The notes beneath the pieces were generated by a model that had not been told where the DNA came from, ran no database searches, and saw only the letters and a list, made by a program, of their open reading frames with translations. The translations under genes were made by a program, and so were the position numbers. Shown piece by piece: positions 27,348-41,577 of a stretch of 64,000 nucleotides of DNA (the first letter of the stretch is position 1; each line of letters begins with the position of its first letter). Location of the stretch: the NCBI GenBank assembly GCA_036345935.2, contig JADWOT020000001.1:4740788-4804787 (forward strand). The letters are read 5' to 3'. This stretch comes from Taenia hydatigena (taxonomy: Eukaryota; Platyhelminthes; Cestoda; Cyclophyllidea; Taeniidae).

Positions 27348-27820
27348 GGGAAAGATGCTTTCAATGATTGTGGACATCTACAGCGAAGTGTGACGCTTTT
27401 TCCTTTCATCACTACCGTCTAATGATTCAGCACATTGTGTATTTTGTGGGTTGCAGTCTTTATGTGCCCACTTTCCGGAATGAATTATGTGATGTAATGG
27501 AGTCAGTCTCCATCGTTTACTTATCAAGAATTTTGTCTCAGATTTGTGCTGGCAATTAGAGACATCGTCGACAGAACCCAGAGGTGGATGTATGGACTGG
27601 TTACACTGCAGCGTCAGTTGGGAAGGGGAAATGAAAAAGGAAGTCCTAGTGTATTCTTACAAAGGTGTTGTCTATTCAACGGTCCGAATCACTATCGCAT
27701 ATCCTGAAATGGGGCAAGAGTGAACGGAGGCATTTGGTGAAGCTCAAACTAATGCGTTTTGGAATGACTGTTAAGGGACGGGAACTGGGAAGTGTGTTTG
27801 TGGCCATAAGTGGTGGAGAG
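25218..27820 (+). repeat. Inverted repeat 1, right arm
   Basis: Partner of the arm at 16,125-18,730. It begins within intron 3 of the amine oxidase and includes exons 4-6 and about 470 bp of 3' flank. Beyond about 27,820 the resemblance to the reverse complement of 15,950-16,120 becomes patchy (shared ATCTTTTGAT- and GACATGGAG/GAGCATGAC-like stretches), as expected for an older duplication whose edges have decayed. Confidence 0.9.
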
Positions 27821-30800
27821 GTATAAAGAGGTATTCTTTTACTCTCTTGGTTTTGTTAAGTAATAGGTATTTACAAAAGTACATCTTTTGATGCCAGAGA
27901 TTAAGAGAGTATAGTGATTGTTAACTTCTGGCATTGAGCATGACTTAGGATAGAAAGGAGAGTGAGAGAGATAGAGAGGTGGATTCCATGCAAGAAGACA
28001 GCCTTTATGGTTATGCATAAACTCAAGACGAGAAGAGGAAATTAGAGCAGTGCATTATGGATACAGATTAGATAGTGGGAAGACGGCATATACTCATCAG
28101 CAAGGAATTCGTTAAAACAACCTCTTTATAACTGAACATGAACTACTGTGCTCCACCATATTTCCGACTGAGGCTGTTGCATTTATTGTAAATGGGAAAT
28201 TAGTATAAGAACGGGATGAAGGGCCATAGATCAAAACTTTGTTACCATGGCAATCGCATTGCCTAACCACTCATCAGCCTCTGTGTCCTCACTTACAACA
28301 ACTTACCCATTCATTTACTTATCTATTAATTTACCATCTCCATCTGACCCACATACAATCATTAAGTCTATTGAGCATTATCTTTTGAATCAAAATATTA
28401 GCAGAGTTTCCAGTTTACCACTTCCTAAATCCACCTGCCGCGCAATGTCTTCGCACTGATAGGGATTGGCAATGGCAAATTTACGATAAGACCACGTAGC
28501 CTACTGGAGTGCTTATTAAACTCGTACGCCCCTTGACTTTTTGAGGCAACTTCTGTAAACTACAGCATAAAGTGATCATTTAATTGTTTCATTAATGCCT
28601 TTTACAAGTTCACATCGTTAATCAAGCAAGAAAGATGTCACACGTGCCAACATCCAGAATCAGCTACACGCTTAATCGGGGAAATTCGCATCCTCAATCA
28701 TGGTAACATCATTTTGAAGTGAGCGTACGCTTTTTTATGCATTACATTTCAGGGATTCTTGGAATATGTCTACTCTGTGCATTTGCGACCACAAATGCAG
28801 CTTAAGGCGTTCCATTGAAGTATGCAAGCATCTTCTCTCAAAATACCTATCAAGGTGATCAACGTAGCCATAATCAAAGCTAAAATTTATCCGGTGTGAG
28901 TTTGCATGGACTTGCGCATCTGAGAAGTCTAATAAAATTACGAAGAAAATGCCTGTGCACGAGGGAGCAGACATTACAGGTGAACTAGCGTTGAAATTTG
29001 CATTCAATTTGTTTACTAATTGTTTTCGACTTCAATACTAATTTCCAGCAGATCCACGCACCAATGTCTGCAAGTGAATGCAGTTGACCACCTTAATTTT
29101 GTTGCAAATCATTTTTTCTACACTTGCACCCTAAAGAGTTTAGATAAATATACGGGTTCGGCCTAATCATACTCACCCATTTGCACTCCAATTTGCAAGC
29201 CATCTTTTTTTCATATTTGAATTAGAGTCATCGTTGAATTTCTTTTGCGGGTCACGTTTTGAATTCGAAAAGCAATTGCGTAACTGTCCCTCCGATTTGC
29301 CTAAGTCTTCTTAAAATCAATGGGTCGGTCAAGACGAAGACTCACCGTGACAGGCCTTATACTACCAGAACAAATAAATTAGCAAAAGGGGTCTTACATA
29401 AAAACGTAAAAAGGTAGAAAAATTACATTATATTACTTGTTTAAATAGTAGCCTGCCAAATTTACGAATAACAAACGTGATATTGGAAGAGATAGATGTG
29501 CTTTTAATGTTTCCTCATTTGACCTTAGTGGATGTACGCTTTTATTAAAAAGCCAGACATCCTACAGCTCGTCAGCCGTGCATTTTTTTTGTTCTTCATT
29601 GTTATTTGTGGTGGTGATGTCGCCTTGAACGACTTTTGGACGCGATGGCACTAAATATTTGCCAAAATCGGTTATTTGGACTTTGTAGCGGAGTCGCGTG
29701 CGTGTGGGTGTGTGTCCTAAAAAACATTCCTCTTGAGCAGAGAACAAAGTTTCGTGAATTTCAAGCAGAGTTTACGCAACAAGTAGCCAATCTGAAGGGA
29801 GTGACAGAGCGTGAGGTGAATTGTAATGCATTCGTAGAGACAGCCACGAAGCAAACCACAAGTTGAAGAGGAATGCACGCAGCCTAAGTAATGCTGCATA
29901 GATTCGACTCGCCCTTACACTAAAACAGCAACACACTAATAGAACAAATCTCTTTGTCTTGTCGGAAGTCAATCAAGGAGAGTAGCATAATTTGCGGAAT
30001 TAAAAAACTAAAACAAAGCGTCCAAATTCTTAGCTATCAATTAAGAAATACCCAAAAGAGTTGGCAACTTTGTAATTAAGCAAAAGGGAAATGATAAAAG
30101 AATTAATCACATCCTAAATTAATGAAGCCCAAGATGAAAATTAAAATAAATACCAACTTTGCAGGAATTGAGCCGTGATGATTTGCGCAGGTAGATAATT
30201 CGGCAATTCACAGGGGCCTGCGGCGACCTTCATCTAAATACCACTACCACCAAAGTGAAGAGGGTCGCGGTGGTCAAAGAGTCGAAGTAGATCCGCACTT
30301 CGTGTCGACTCCGGATGTTGAGGTAGAATCTATTGACTTGGTGAGCATAGGCCTCGAAGCTGTCGCCTTTATCGTTGCGATTACGACGGTATGTGTAGAT
30401 CTGTTAGTCGTACTGCGTGCCGGACAGGAGGCAGAACCTATTGATATTACAAATGAGGGATTTGAAGTAAGCGCCATTTCTTTTGTAAATACGGCTCCGC
30501 GTAGACACCACTGATCGTTGAAATTACAGAAAGTTAAAGCAACCTCCATACTCCTAACAGCTTCGTCTTCCTCATGTTTCCGACAAAATACATTTTTGTT
30601 GCCCGCTCTTTTGCTACGCATGTATTACTTAATTAGCATCTTTGTACATGCCTCAATGGATATACTTAAATGAATGTCTGCGTTAGGTCTTACAGTAGTA
30701 AATAACGAGACAAATTCCTTGAAGCTTTGGTGGTAGCGTCACAAAAGCCGGTTTTAGTCTTACCCATAGTAATGGTAGCCGGTCTCGAATCATAGAACAG

Positions 30801-33800
30801 TCTTTAGCAACGCAAGTAAAGGGCACTTACCATCCCTGAACTGTGGTGCAGTTACTGCCACGAAGGTACTGGAAAACCAGCTGCATGCATATTTAATCGA
30901 AGTATGAGGTCGAGTGTGTGCACAAATGAAAGCAGAAATATAATGTCCAGGCTTTAGTTGAGTGAAGGTATATAGGCGATCTGTGGGGACTGTGATTAGT
31001 TTCTGTCCCTCGTTAATGACAGTCATTTTGAATTGTGCAGCCAGTCATGCTACTATTGGGGTAAACTGGCGGACCTCAAGCCATGTTTACCATGCGAGGC
31101 TCGATCGCATCAAGTTTTGCATTTTGGCAAACACTGTAAGCTACAAAGTACAAAATGAGTGTATTTGTCATTATTGTTGAAAAGGCAGTGAATTCCTACA
31201 TGTAGCCATGTAAAGTGGTCCCAAGGTGAATAAAAGTAGACCAGCTACTTCCAGCTTGTAGGTAGACCAAATGTAGCGAAAACAGAAACAGACCTGAATT
31301 TAATCTTCTGATTTCCATTGGGCTTGCCTGTTCACTGAGTGTAGGAAGCAGCATAAGTCCACGCACTTTGATTACATCCTTTCTTAAAGGTTCTATTCCA
31401 TTGATAGTACGTTATCGTTCTCTATGAGTAAGGGTGGCCACTATTTGATAAGGGACCACCGGTCTTCAGTAAGCTCTCATGACCACCAAAATCACCTTTG
31501 GCACCTTCAGGCCTCTGTATCTTTACCTCCACAAAGGGACAAATTTTGTTGCAAACTGCTCTAAATGTAGGTTTATACATGTCTACAACAGCGTAGGTGA
31601 GGTTTTTCGACAAATGCCATCACCCAGAAATGGTTTGACCAGAGGACGATAAATACGAATGTTTGATGCATTTTGAAAGGTTTTTCTTTAATCTGCTCCA
31701 GTCGTGGGTTTATGGTGGAATGGTTTCCTTGTACTCAATTGCAGCAGTTATTGCAGCACTACTTTGCATGAAGTTGCAACCAATACGGGAAATAGAATGG
31801 CAAACCCATATGCCAAACTTGGTTGATTTCATTCATTTGTCACTAAAATGGACTTACCAGCATGTGAACACACTGAGTTAAAGATGAAAAGACATTGAAA
31901 CAGACGCGGAGGGACCAGGGTAGTAGGTCAAACATCGAGGCCTACTCAGTCGTGACAATTTTATGCAATGGGATGCGATTATGAAGGAGGGGAAGAGGTC
32001 ATTTCGCTACCACGAATCTTTGGCTATATATACGCTAATGAGCGCTTTCTATCCTTGTCACGTTTATCCCCTAACCAAATGTTCTCGGTCGCTGAATGCT
32101 TCTACACAATTACTCACCAAATTAGAGCGACAGAGTGCAGGTATCCTACCGATTGCCTATGCTAATCCTTCATGCACAGTGGACGATGTCAAACACACGA
32201 GACAGAGTAAAAGTGATATCACTACTCCTGATTATGAAGGGGGAAAAGTAGTCAAGTTACAAGTAACATCAGTAATTCAGATGTAAGTTATATTCATTAC
32301 TAGCGCATTATCTACTCATTTAAATGTAGCAAGCTCGTGTGAGCCTATGAAGTGGCTTGTTCTTGACCTACTAAGTCAATTGTGCATTTCCGCATTCTTT
32401 GCAAACACGTACAATTGCAAAAACAATGCCTCATTCTTCCGTATTGCGAGTTGTTCCAATTCTGAGGTGTTCGCAGAATATTGCAGTAGCCGTTCTGATG
32501 CTGAGTCAGTTCTGATAATTTCGGCGATGGCAGAGAAGTAAGCCAACGGTCACCCTAAGGCATAAGTCAGTGAAAAGTCAAATAGTCAGATTTGAGTGCA
32601 CAATCGGCGACTCCATTATCCACTATGAAGGCAATGAGTGCAGGCCAACACTTTAATCCACTAGTCTATTTGCCATTATAAATGCTCTAGTGATCCACAT
32701 CATCGCATTTGGCCAACTCATCGCTCTACCTCAGGGAACGTAGGGCTGCGAGAAGTGCTTCGTGTGTTACTTATTTGACACTTACTGTCTATAAACAGCC
32801 AGTAGATAAATGCATTAGGGCATTTGGACTTTTTGATAAGGGTATGCGCACGCTGAGCGGCAGAAAAGTTGATGCTGCCTGAGTCAAGCGTGAGCAACTC
32901 TTTCTAATGGTCAGATCACGAGAAGGAATTATGGTCTGTCCCATCCATAGCCTATAATGAACATTGGTGCATTTGAAGTGTGACTAGCACTAATGCAGCA
33001 AATGAAATGCTGCTGTCTAGGAGCGTTTCGTGACTACTATTACGCAAACGAAAGGCTCTGAAAACCTGCACAATCAGAAAGTGGAAAGGTACAAGTGCCA
33101 AGCAAAATGCCAATGTGCTGGCAAGGTGCGCAAAGCATGGTGATAATACCTGCCGTGGAGATGAGACAGTGTTATGGTAACCTCACGAACTCTTAACTCA
33201 GACCGTTCACGAGTTTCTGGTCGATGAGCGTTGGGTTGCTAGTTAAGTTAAAAGCACGCAAACTAGCAAATGTTGGCACGCATAGATCCTTCCTGCATGA
33301 TTTGTTCCGAAACACACTCCATGCTAAAACTTGTCAGCAGACATGCTTCACTCTTGCATTTTCATGATTAGCCAACTCACTCCGCATGGAAACTTCTTAG
33401 TAGTGAAGGCGAGGAGGTTTGTTAGGGTTTAATGGCAAAGTGTCTACTACCAACACTGCGCCAATGATTTGCGGTGATTCAGGGAGTAAAATCTTGCATC
33501 TGCATGGAATAGTGCTAAAAAAATTAAGTCCATGTGCAAGCAAATGCAAATACTTCGACATTAACAGATGCGTTGTGCTCATTCTGTACAAAAACTCCTC
33601 CGAAATGGCGAAATTTAATGGACACCGAAAAAAAAGGGGAGGATAAGTGGTAGCATTCTTGGCGTTCTTTTTTATTTGCGAAGTTGCAATCTTATGGTCA
33701 CCTAAGTGGCTCAGGGTCAGAATATGTAGTGAGAAGGCCGGATAATCTACGCTAGACCAGCTTATTATAGTTTTAATGGCACGATTTGAGGGTTCTCTAC

Positions 33801-34699
33801 TGCAGCTTCAGGAGTGGTCCTGCCACTTACCAAACACTGGTGCAAGAGCATATTTCTTAAATAAGCTCTGGATAGGTTTTGTCACAATCGCAATACTTTT
33901 CTTAATGGATAACACACATTCATATCGACCCAGTGGAATTTAAACAATCGGATCAAGATCTGCTTCAATTTCCACTACATCCAGTCTGCTTAAAGTTTAT
34001 TCGCTCTAATGCTTGACTTTTATGCTACTAGTGTTTCTCAAAATGTGTAACTTGATGCGACCCATCCGCACATGGCAAGCATGACTTGGGATCCACCAGT
34101 TCAACGCAACGGTTGTATTACTAGGCACACAAAACAATGGACTCTCGAAAACAAGGGACAGAAATGAATCACTTCCCGCATAGGTCGGTTATATGCCTTT
34201 ATCCAATAAAAGCTAGCACACAGGGATTCTGTCTTGATTCGTTTAAACCATCAAATGAATCCCTTAACAAAATTTGTTATGGCGATTGCTACAACACAGT
34301 CGAATGGAGGCAAATCTCTTCTACTTCTTATGTTTTGCTGCGCTATTAGTCAAATATGACTGAGGTTCTTGGAAATAAGGTCTAAAAGGAGACCTTTTGG
34401 CATTTATATCATAATTTTAGCATATCTTGTGTTGCTTTCATTAACCTATATTGGACCACAAACTAGTAAAATAGGCAACTAAGTGAATAATATGTTTTGT
34501 AAAGGTGGAAGATCTGCTTTGACTACCACAACCAATTCAGATCTGCTCACTTCCATGGCAGTGGCTCTCGCGTCGACATTTCCGTAAATCTGTGGAGCTT
34601 AACCTCTACTCTACGTGCACAGACCATCACAGCTCTAAGTTAATTTTATTCAAGCCTACAATATCTCCCACTTTGGAATTCAATCAGCGAGGAAACGTT
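27821..34699. other. Intergenic DNA, no firm gene
   Basis: Mostly AT-rich sequence with short random open frames. The only stretch I would flag is the open frame at about 30,195-30,513 (separate entry). No tRNA, transposase or long repeat is visible. Confidence 0.5.
30195..30513 (+). other. Unassigned open frame, possible exon
   Basis: A reading frame stays open for about 105 codons across a locally GC-richer patch. It contains an acidic run (VEVESIDL), a hydrophobic run (AFIVAITTVCVDLLVVL) long enough for a membrane segment, another acidic run (EAEPIDITNEGFE) and then a stop. It has no ATG at its start, so it would have to be an internal or terminal exon; an AG-rich acceptor-like site lies near 30,190. 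I recognise no family. It may equally be a chance open frame. Confidence 0.2.
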
Positions 34700-34758
34700 T
34701 AAGCAGACATCCATTCGCCAATTTCTAGCTACACAGTTGTCAGTCATTTGGATGATTG

Positions 34759-36350
34759 TTAAAATACAAACAAATTTTGCGCTTTAATTTGTACGATTGA
34801 ATAAAAATTAACAAGCCTGTGTTGCGTTCCATCCATTTCTTTAGGTAGACACCTCAACAAGTGACCCACTGTAGGCATTATTCTTTGAAACCTAAAATAA
34901 ACTCGACCTAAAGGCACCTTCTCAAGCCAAGTCGACAAATACAACCTCCTCTAATCGCACATTCACCAGCAACCTCTTTGTCTAACAGGGGTTGATGGCA
35001 AAGTGCAGTGAGCGATGAAGCCTATTAGGGCAGGATTGACTTTGCAATAGTAGCAAGCTAGAATGTTGAATTTATTGTACGATGTTGATGTTTGGAAGAA
35101 GAGAAGAATATCAGCTTGCCTGTGTTGTAACTTGATCAACCCTTTCCAATCGACTGGCGGTCAGAGTCCACTGCCTACGGCAAAGAAATGCACCTGGTGC
35201 GGGTGGCTGCCATGCTTGCCTAGCCTCACCAATGTCCATCTGTCCATCTTATGTTTCATGGTGCATTTTCATTCCAGTCCAACACTTTCGCTACTCCACC
35301 ATTTTCATCCATCCATTGTCGGTGCCGCAGAGTAAGTTATGAGCATGGTTCTTCTAAGTTGTCGTGCTGTAAAATTGCAATGCGGCCCTTTCTTTTTTAT
35401 CTCGCATAATGTGTTTAAAATAGTTTCTATGTATTGGGAGACTTGCATGATGATTTGCAAGTCGTGGACTATGAAAACAAGATGGATCTACGGAAGTTAG
35501 TCATCTTCTGTCTTGTTAGATAAGACTGGTTGAAAACAAACTAAATTATTACAGCCACATGTAAACAATGGGGCTCAAAATGTCAATAAAAGCAAAATTT
35601 GTACCGTAATGTGCATTCTGTGTCCATTTAACCTACCCAATATGAGCTGTGCAAAAAATCCTCTGAGTAAATGCTTAGTAATGCATGTTCACGAATGCCA
35701 AGATCGACCGAGAAGGAGAAACGTGAGTAAAAATGTATTCACAAAACTGAAAGCTGCCGTGAATATGGAAACGGGAATGTGCCAACACAGTCCACTCCTC
35801 GACAGTTAACATAAGCCAAACACGTGAGGCGACGAGTCGTTTTTATTTTTGGTGAATTTTCGAAGTCTACGCGCGTCCACAGTTCATGCTGCATCAACTC
35901 GGGATAGTCGGCTTCAACATACAACGCAGTGTTTGCGCTAATGTTCAACCACCTACTAGCAGATAGCAATTGAATAAAATGCAAATTAATGCATCACTCA
36001 ACCGTTAGGCCTTGCGCTTGCAACACAGCATATTCTATAGTTGAAAACCGGGACAAATTAAAAGACCTTGCGCTTTGGATTGACTACAAATGACATTAAA
36101 ATTAGGCATTTATTGTGACGTGGACATAACGTTACGAAAGAATATGCAAAGCGGTGTGCAGGATGTAGCCATGCTATGATGAAAAATCATGTTCTTACGC
36201 AGTTCATGCATTGACCAACTGTCGGATATCGTAATTATGAGTAAAGCTTACCTCTGATGTTGGTGTGGATCAAGGCATTCGCTGCCATGTATAGACACAT
36301 GGGACTTAGCATCATTGGCTGGCTATTAGCAGACCAGTTAAAATATAGAG
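34759..36350 (-). repeat. Outer left arm of the 14-kb palindrome (diverged)
   Basis: Reverse-complement homology to about 46,755-48,720, with many substitutions and indels. Matched landmarks include the VEADYPELMQHELWTR-coding stretch (minus strand near 35,880 versus plus strand near 47,225) and the GGTCGAGTTTATTT block near 34,900 versus 48,630. The TTCATCGCTCACTGCACT block near 35,020 versus 48,515 also matches. This arm is much less similar to its partner than the core is, so it belongs to an older layer of duplication. Confidence 0.7.
36250..36318 (-). promoter_or_regulatory. CCAAT-TATA module at repeat-unit start (outer left)
   Basis: Minus strand: a CCAAT box (ATTGG on plus at 36,314-36,318), a TATA-like TCTATACAT at about 36,287-36,294, then about 40 bases to a GAGGTAAGC splice donor (GT at 36,250-36,251). 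The same order is found at 46,760-46,827. Position relative to the TATA-like element suggests transcription leftwards. Confidence 0.4.
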
Positions 36351-37282
36351 GCGGTGAAATTTGGTGGCCGAGATGCAAGCCCACTACGCGGAGGTAAGCT
36401 TTAGTGTCATTATGTGAGTGATGTCAGCGCACTTACTCATGACTTGATGAGGTGATCAGCAAAGTCAGTGGAGATGGATGGGTTGATTCTGTGCTTAGCC
36501 AGCAGCAACTGAAGATCTGCTCCATTCTCGCTCATCGTCTGCCAGTGTGTGGCAGTAGTTGCGATTCACCCATATGAGTAGGTAATGGAAGGCAGATCAG
36601 AGTGCACAGGCAGAAATAGCTCAGCACTTCTCCCCATCATGCTTACCACCATCGGAATTCAGCACGAGTTTCTTTATGTAGTGTGGCTCTGCACCAACTT
36701 ACTAACGGTTCAGGGAAATGGAGCCTGCTGCGAAGGGTAGCAGACCATGTCTTCCGATCAGTGACGATACCACACATGGCGAAAGCATCTTGGCTTCTAC
36801 TAAACACGAATGAGTCAATATCTCAACACGTTCCCGTTGCATGTTACCCATCAGAAATAAGTTGCCGATTGAGGAATAACTCATCACTACTGTGTTGTTG
36901 TTTCCATTGTATAATGCTCATTTTAAATAATCTAAACATTTTAGAATGATTCATCACTACTTAGCTTCGGCAAATTTAATGGCTTTCGGAAGCCTCACAT
37001 TAATGAAACTGAAAAAAATTATCATAAACAAAAGAATACATAGGCATTAGATGCCAAATAACATATTAAAAAAAAATCATCTAATCAAACGCTCCAGACA
37101 CTCACCCTCCTAATAAATGTTCAAACCTCTGAAGCTGATAGAATCGTAGAGTGGTCCACGACCGCCACTTCGTAAGCATCTCCGATGAAGCTGCAGCAAA
37201 ATCGCTTTGTATGTACGTAATAGAAATTGTAAAAAGCAAGTAAATCATGGCTGAACACTGCCAATTTACAGCTGTTTCGAAG

Positions 37283-40200
37283 CGGCGGAGATTGTGATTG
37301 GAAGATTCCACCATTCCATACGTTGGCCATAGATACAATGCGGCACATGACTAAAATGGTTAGGAGGAAGCAAAAGTGGCGTGGCCTATTGATGACAGTG
37401 CAAACACAGGTGCATATGCATAACAACTAAAAATGGGAAGATAAAATTCTTGTTCATGTGTTTGATGCATCCGTAACCAAAAGCAAAATCCAAGCTTCTG
37501 GTTTGTCTGTCCTTCTATGTTGCAATAGTTTGCATGTTCACTCGGCTGCATTTTACTCATTGCTACCACAAGTGTCGCTTCTATGTTGGTGCGGATCAAA
37601 CTCACTTCCACACATCGTCCTCAATGCAACAATGTCGCAAATGCACTCCTACAACTGACACTTATAGAAATCACATCTTATACCTCGGAACGTTGCTTAT
37701 TGCATCGCTTTCTCATCAGCGACGCATTTGCAGAATCAGGCACAAATCTCCTTCAAGCCATCACTTGCCAACCGCAGCATATAGCGTTCGGTATAGTTGG
37801 CTATGAAACAGAGGTGCCTTTGAAAACCATCACAATGCACACTTTACCGAATCATGCTTTTCGATGATTGTTTCGTGCATCATAATTTTCGCCAACATCT
37901 TCACCACTCTCATTAACGTTTGAGGACTTACAGCAACAATTTGGCAATGATCACTGCGGAAAGTATCGCCTTTTGTGCTCTCTTGACTATTTCGCGCTAA
38001 CGAACACTTTGAAAGCTGGAACACAACAAAACTATTGGAATAGATTGCCCAAGTAAAGTGTGAAGACTGTGTTGAATATGAGGCAAATGAAGATGTGCAG
38101 CAGAGTTTGAGAATCTCGATGAACACGCGCATCATTTGCCGCAACTGTATGTACTCATTGTTAAGTCATACAAAGGAATTCTTTCCCTATAAACATTCAT
38201 GTTACTCGTGTTTTATGAGCTTTGGTAAAAGGTAGCATTAATTACCGATCGAATTTGGGTATGTAGAATTACAGTTGGCTGTGTTTGAGCTCTCACTTTG
38301 AAATGGTGAAACATGAAGTCGATAGACGTAACGAAATGAATAGTTTTAACACTATGACTATCTTTGGAAAAGAGAATAGAATTAGTCATCCCAGTTGCCC
38401 ACAACCAGCCTTAGAAGTATTTATCATGGTCTACAATGGTAAGGCAATTCTGGAGCTAATGTGACAAATTAACCCTTCAACATAACTGAAGGTGTTATAA
38501 CCATGAATTAAGAAGGGCACAATTCAAATCTTGCGGCCGCCACCACATTTTGCACAGTAGGGCACTTCTTGCTGATAAAACTACTGTGAAGTCCCTGTGG
38601 TGACCTGGTGTGGAATTAAAGTGCGAGCCTTGGGTAAGTTCGTGCATCCCTAAAAATGGAGAGAGTCACGGGGTATAGCAGGGACAACCATGGGGAATAA
38701 ATACTCAGCTTATCGAAATGTGAAATGTAGATATTCGATCACTAACTGCTTTCTGCTTTCAGCCGTACGGCTGACTAGATGGCTAGAAGTCTGCGGGAAT
38801 TTTTGTCAATGAATAATGAACAAAAAGTGGAACCTGATTTGCAGTATCGGAGGCGTCAGCAGGAGACTGTGCGTGGGCCGATGTCAACATCAAGATGACT
38901 AAATGCCGAGGTCCTTCAGACTCAAACAAGTGCATATGTTATGTCACCGCCTCCACACATTCCTCCACACCATTAGAAACCACTCAGCTGTGTCTCCTTA
39001 TGGGAATTAGTATTCCTGTTGTGAAGCACATCATGCGGACCATAGACTATGTCCCACTTCTCCCACTATTGTTTGTAGCGACAACAAACAATCTACTTTG
39101 ATACGCTGTCAACTATTCGCCTATGGGACTTTACTTAGGTCCAACAGACAGCACAAGCTGTCCAGGAGTGCTGTCCCACGCCACTGATTCGCTTCGTCAT
39201 CTGTACCTCATTCAACTGCCACCCTCACTCCAATTGGACTGACAACGTTTGTAGTAAAATGTTGATGGTTTTAGGCACACAGACGAACATAAGTGAAATG
39301 CCATGGCACCACATCTATACCACCGCCGTCTTCACCAAAAATAATTTTCAAAATGCGTGTAAAATCTGGTCCCACTCCTCCCTGTTGCATCCGAAAATGT
39401 GACAAGTGTGATCACCTCAGCAACCTTATGTCGAAATGCATTAGGAGAGAGGCCTTTATTTGAGTCAACGATCTTAAGATATCCATTCATTTCACCCCGT
39501 AATTTATTAGTGGTGAGTCCTAGCATCTTAAGCAGGTTCCTCCCTCAAGTCCACTCGATACGGTCAAGTAAGCAATGGTTAAGGGATGCATCCGACGTCT
39601 GATCAGACTAAGAGTGAATAAGGTGGTATCCGAACAGTCCAGAATTCACCAATTGAAGGAGGCGTGATAGCACTGGTGCTCAGGAACAAGTGAATGATGT
39701 CCAAATCGATGTGCTAATGTGAACACTCGAAATCGTGCACTATTCCAGCGTTGTGAATTGGTTCCAGGCGAAGTGCGTTAATATTTCTGTGAATCGACAA
39801 GCACATAATTGGGTGAGCAAGTTGCTACGTATCCCTTCCTATCAAATCGTATGAGATCGGGTTTGGCAGTTTTTAACTAGCTTGCATGGTGTAACGACGG
39901 AAAGCGAGCCTGCAAACTGAGCTCGTGTATTTCTGTCAATCTTCAGCCACTTAACGGGGACGTTCGTTCAACCTCCATTTAAATCCTGATCACTAGGTTA
40001 TTCATCATGACAATTCTCCTGTGAAGTTGTTAAGATGGAAATAGGAGCATCATGAAACATGGGGTGGGCAGATGGACAATGAAGAGGTGGGAGAAATCAC
40101 GTGCAATTCGTCCCATGGGGTGGCAGATAGTCAGTCGATCGGAGGAGGTCAAAGTCAGCTACGATGTAATTGGCAATGGCCACGTTGCTACTAGGTAGAG

Positions 40201-40930
40201 TTGATGCTCTATCGTCTCACCAATCCATCTGCGTGGCAAAGCAATCACTCTTGGCTTGAATTACTAACAATTGTCCCTCAACTATTGCACTGTTTATGCA
40301 ATGATTGACCCTCCGTGAACTAAGTAATAGAGTCTAAGCTTTCTGAAGTCAGACATGCTTCGTTTCTACAGATGAGAAGGAAATAAGCCTTATTACAACT
40401 AGTGCAGCTGCAAGTGAATGACGAAACTTGGCTTGTCGAAGCGCGTACAGATTCGACCCTCAATGTGCATTCTGAGTTCAGTTTACATACGTTGTAAGAG
40501 ATGTGCGACCAAGTCAACACAGAACACCACTGGTGATGCTTATGCACGAATGCCGAAATGAAGTCAGAAGAATTGATGCAAGTAAAAATATATTTACAAG
40601 TTGTAGAGTGTCATGGGTAGGGGATGGGAGTGTGTTAGCGCAGTCGAGTCATCAATGGTCAACACGAGCCAAGCGTGTGAGGTGCAGATTCGTTCACAGC
40701 CTACTTGCATGCACAGCTCGTCCTGCGCCAACGCTGCACAGCCAGCCTGAACGAAAACCGCAGTTTCGTGTTGCCTTGTTGTTGTCGGCTGCAGTGAATT
40801 TCAGCTGTCTGTTGCTCGTTTGCGTCAGATTTCACCCACCTAACTAGAGAAGATAATTGGAGAAATACAAAGTAACGCATTAAACAGTAGCCACACCTCT
40901 CACCCATTACTCAGCATTTACTATTTCTAA
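37283..40930 (-). repeat. Palindrome core, left arm
   Basis: Reverse complement of 42,444-46,091 (coordinates sum to 83,374 with no net indel). Long stretches are identical; a few mismatches gather near the outer edge (around 37,450-37,530). The match stops sharply at 37,283, within CTCCGCCG. Homology resumes at lower identity at about 36,480-36,760 opposite 46,300-46,590. Confidence 0.92.
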
Positions 40931-41577
40931 TTATCTCAGAGATTTCGTACACCTATTTCCTTCCTCAAAACAGGCTTGACATCCCAACACCGCACTGCAA
41001 GTGGGAACAATGTGCAAAGTGTAGTGCGGAATGCAGCTTAACCATGTAGCTTTGCTAGGGTGCGAATTCGAATCCTTACACAGAACACGTAGAAAGAAAC
41101 TGCTGAAGCCCGTGCTGACGACGGATGGAACGACTCTTGAATAGCGCCAGTGGCAACTAGTGTGGAGCACCGTAATCGCTGGCATATATACACGAGTGAG
41201 CCTCACCACCATTGGCTGCCTCTGCACACATTGCTGAACAGTGAAGTTAAGAAGGGTGGAAATTAGTAGCCAATGTGCACGTGAGGCTCATTGTCAATGA
41301 AAGAGTGATGTCATCGTAATTGCACATGACTTGGATAAAGTTCGCAGAGAAATCTGTCGCAATGAATGCTAAAATCGCCACTGCTGTGATGAAGAGATTT
41401 GAAGCGTTTGAATTACAAAGCATGGTGCGCAACAAATGTCGCCGCTTAAAGGCCAAAAATAACAAGGGAACTCTAACTTAAGCTCATTGTCTCTACCGAG
41501 ACTCATCATTTATGCTGCACATCTTCGCATTGTTTTTCATACCCCATCAGTTAAGTTTCTCTTCTCGGCCAATGTCT
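40931..41577 (-). repeat. Inner left arm and unit start
   Basis: Homologous to the start of the units at 41,578 and 52,905, with moderate divergence. It lacks about 380 bp that are present in the right-hand unit at about 41,650-42,040. The leftward unit and the rightward unit meet near 41,577: on one side the sequence matches about 52,885 onwards in reverse complement, on the other it matches about 53,080 onwards directly. Confidence 0.65.
41181..41215 (-). promoter_or_regulatory. CCAAT-TATA module (leftward unit)
   Basis: Minus strand: CCAAT (ATTGG on plus at 41,211-41,215) then TATATATG (about 41,183-41,190). It is followed about 100 bases further left by a TGTTCTGTGTAAG splice donor-like sequence. 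The order and spacing equal those at 42,170-42,201 and 53,701-53,734. Confidence 0.45.

Noticed and set aside
40503..40847. 114-codon open frame with an identical partner at 42,527-42,871
   Set aside because: Identity only reflects the palindrome. In the diverged third unit (54,071-54,406) the frame is altered by indels, and the opposite strand carries the better exon candidate.
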